Source: CAZOZZ01 sp965262425 (lineage in GTDB: Bacteria > Acidobacteriota > Terriglobia > 20CM-2-55-15). From it: a stretch of DNA of 64,000 bases. The stretch lies in NCBI GenBank assembly GCA_965262425.1, contig OZ253536.1:1240001-1304000 (forward strand), read 5' to 3'. Numbering within the stretch: the stretch's first letter is position 1; every line of letters begins with the position of its first letter. The notes under the pieces were generated by a model. That model was not told the origin of the DNA, ran no database searches, and saw nothing but the letters and a program-made list of their open reading frames with translations. Positions 62,421-64,000 of the stretch are shown piece after piece. A program made the position numbers and the translations under genes.

Positions 62421-62486
62421 TTAACGCGGAGACACGGAAGTTTGGAAGAAAACGCAGATCCGCCGTCTCCGTCTCCTCCGCGATCT
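62421..62486. repeat. imperfect inverted repeat of the CGCAGAG/ACGAAG style
   Basis: GCGGAGACACGGA pairs imperfectly with TCCGTCTCCTCCGCG. It lies between the IS1182-type element and the SH3 lipoprotein 3' end; perhaps its terminator. Confidence 0.5.
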
Positions 62487-62566
62487 CTCGAATAACCAAC
62501 CGCTAACCTATTGAAATATATAGGGACATTGCGGTGATGTTTCCGTTGGTTTCGGCGGGTGCGTTG

Positions 62567-63463
62567 CTAAGGAGCAGTCTCCCTGGGCAGGGTACCACGC
62601 ATCACGAAGTTGCGTGTTTCGTCCTCTCCATTCCGGTTGAGGACGTGGAAGCGGAATCCCGGAGCCTCGGGGCTGCCGGTCAAATCCAGGGGATATCTGC
62701 CGCGAAGATTGCGGAGTCGCAGGGTCGTTTCGTACTGGTGTTGGTCGAGGTTCCAGATGAACACCCGGATTCCGTCGAAATCCAGTGTGGGGTCTGTTTC
62801 GCGCCGACGCTCCGCGACGACGAACCAGTCGACAGGGCCCGCTTCCGGGTCTGTTACCTGCTTGAGCCTGCGAACGGCCGTGTAAAGCCGTCCTTCGGTG
62901 AATGGAAGGATCGCTTCGGGAATATCGTATTCGACTAATTGATGATAGACCCACCCGACCTCGTCTTCGGAAAGTCGGACCTTAAGCCATACATCGGTGG
63001 CGTCGCTTCCGGAACGGGGCGTTGTCGCTCGTTCGAGCGCCTCCACTGCTGTCCCCCTGCGCAACAGCCGGATGATGGTCGTGTCACGTCCGGGGGCAAG
63101 CCTCAGGTTGACCTGCTCCCTTGTGCGGACCGTGTTCTGGGACTGCTGATCCGCCGATTCGATTACCATCGCATCCAGGGCCACCCAGGTCGAGTCCCGC
63201 AGGACCGTGCTCTCCGCCATCCACCCTTCGATCAGGTCCTGATCGCGTACCCGGTACCACGTGTCACGCTTCTCGATGACGGAGATACGCGCACCCTGGT
63301 CGAGCGTAAACAGCGTCCGGGCCGAAGATGCGGCATCGATGCGCACCGAAGTGTGGTCGTTTAAAACCGTGGCTTCGTCGATGGCCGGATCCATTTCGGG
63401 GATGCAGGCCAGGACCAGCAGCATTACCGTTCCGAGGGTGACCAGTCTGGCGATGTGTTTCAT
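62567..63463 (-). CDS. lipoprotein with tandem bacterial SH3 domains
   Basis: A 298-residue lipoprotein: signal peptide ARLVTLGTVMLLVLAC with the lipobox Cys near residue 20. Two SH3b domains follow (TLFTLDQGARISVIEKRDTWYRVRDQ and VNLRLAPGRDTTIIRLLRRGTAVEALE to VWLKVRL...GWVYHQLVEYD). A C-terminal beta domain (about 200-298) has no match I know. SH3b modules usually bind peptidoglycan or peptides, so it is probably an envelope-anchored protein. Single gene, divergent from xseB across a MITE. Confidence 0.82.
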   Translation of the reverse strand: MKHIARLVTLGTVMLLVLACIPEMDPAIDEATVLNDHTSVRIDAASSARTLFTLDQGARISVIEKRDTWYRVRDQDLIEGWMAESTVLRDSTWVALDAMVIESADQQSQNTVRTREQVNLRLAPGRDTTIIRLLRRGTAVEALERATTPRSGSDATDVWLKVRLSEDEVGWVYHQLVEYDIPEAILPFTEGRLYTAVRRLKQVTDPEAGPVDWFVVAERRRETDPTLDFDGIRVFIWNLDQHQYETTLRLRNLRGRYPLDLTGSPEAPGFRFHVLNRNGEDETRNFVMRGTLPRETAP

Positions 63464-63533
63464 TTAGCCTTCAGTGCGCAATGCAATGTGCAGCGTGCGG
63501 GTCCGAAACGCCCATTGCCGCTCCCGGACCTTA

Positions 63534-63711
63534 GGGCCCGCTCAAGAATAACTTCACATTTTGGCGTCCCATCTTCACGCCATCTTCGGCCGCTCCTCAA
63601 TCGCAGATCCTCGAAATAGCGGGGCTATTCCTCCGGTCTGCTCAATCGGTCGCGACCGAATCTGACGCAAATCTGGGCGCCAATTCTGCGAAGTTATTCT
63701 TGAGCGGACCC
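63534..63711 (+). repeat. MITE family T3 (178 bp), full copy
   Basis: Terminal inverted repeats GGG(C/T)CCGCTCAAGAATAAC are near perfect and flanked by TTA on both sides (63531-63533 and 63712-63714), a 3-bp duplication. It has no coding capacity. Partial copies lie at 50601 and 57555. Confidence 0.88.
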
Positions 63712-63779
63712 TTAGACCTTGGACTCCCGCCTCCGCCTGCTCGTTTCAAATTATATTACGATGGGCTAGAATTGGTCCC

Positions 63780-64000
63780 ATGACCGAGACATCTTCGGAT
63801 TCTCCGACACCGGATTTTGAAGCCGCACTCGCTCGTCTCGAGGACATCGTCAAGGCGCTGGAAGGTGGAGATCTTGCCCTGGATGCCGCACTGGAGCTGT
63901 TTGAGGAAGGAATCCGTCTGTCTCGACTCTGCCACGGTAAGCTCGAATCCGCCGAGCGCCGGGTCGAACTTCTGCTCAAGGATGCTTCGGGTAAGCTCGA
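63780..64000 (+). CDS. xseB: exodeoxyribonuclease VII small subunit (partial at window end)
   Basis: The first 73 codons of XseB: PDFEAALARLEDIVKALEGG, then DLALDAALELFEEGIRLSRLCHGKLESAERRVELL, the two-helix signature of the small subunit. With XseA it forms ExoVII, which degrades single-stranded DNA. The gene runs off the window before its stop. Confidence 0.95.
   Translation, partial: MTETSSDSPTPDFEAALARLEDIVKALEGGDLALDAALELFEEGIRLSRLCHGKLESAERRVELLLKDASGKL

Noticed and set aside
1..64000. CRISPR array or known defence system
   Set aside because: No regularly spaced direct repeats with unique spacers and no cas, restriction-modification or abortive-infection gene sets beyond the PIN/RHH pair.

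Overview
The window reads as a chromosomal segment of a GC-rich, free-living bacterium. The gene set (B12-dependent ribonucleotide reductase, an MqnD-type menaquinone gene, a DUF1554/lectin-like secreted protein, DUF3052, DUF1572/DinB, tdh-kbl, leucine dehydrogenase, an iodotyrosine-deiodinase-like nitroreductase, many IS) would fit Acidobacteriota or a neighbouring phylum. That placement is inference; no rRNA or phylogenetic marker is present.

Layout. 1-10,456 is an insertion-sequence island. It holds a 317-bp MITE fused to a TolB-like propeller remnant, a secreted lectin-like gene, an IS256-type element, three almost identical IS630-type elements (one inside an IS1380-type element) and an IS3-type element with a broken orfB. 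tRNA-Lys follows. 10,637-13,443 carries a PIN/RHH toxin-antitoxin pair and a trxA-YkgJ-purA run. 14,147-17,065 is a three-gene ketosynthase/methyltransferase/FAD-oxidoreductase operon. 17,078-18,086 is a RAYT (REP-associated tyrosine transposase) framed by REP hairpins, then a family-2 glycosyltransferase and panB-panC. 20,996-25,584 is a three-deep nest: an IS1380-type element split by a DUF6788-type IS, itself split by the 317-bp MITE. Two further MITEs are stacked on its right end.

26,082-32,743 is core metabolism: mqnD-like, TPR, nrdJ with a structured leader, nitroreductase, aspartate kinase. 32,918-43,623 holds a periodic coiled-coil protein, DUF3052, a frameshifted M14 carboxypeptidase, DinB, a molybdate block (HTH-Mop regulator, modABC) and a large hybrid histidine kinase. 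43,840-47,716 holds Nudix, arfB, a uridine-kinase-like gene, a frameshifted enoyl-CoA hydratase, leucine dehydrogenase and a tiny coiled-coil ORF. 48,060-54,612 holds a secreted protein of unknown function, LMW-PTP, tRNA-Arg, an HTH-receiver protein lacking its phospho-acceptor Asp, etfBA, a cytochrome-c-type protein, a candidate sRNA and a TPR protein. 55,096-64,000 holds kbl-tdh, an NtrC-type regulator, a GIY-YIG-like protein, a Cys-rich protein, an IS1182-type element, an SH3 lipoprotein and the start of xseB.

The strongest unifying observation is that unrelated mobile elements (IS630 type, three TA-duplicating MITE families, two IS1380-type elements, one IS1182-type element) all sit in the tetranucleotide CTAG. 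Several of these CTAGs are TAG stop codons of host genes, so elements stack on one another and on gene ends without breaking genes. The nrdJ leader, the promoter-terminator transcript at 53,500 and the RAYT/REP set are the best non-transposon candidates for follow-up.
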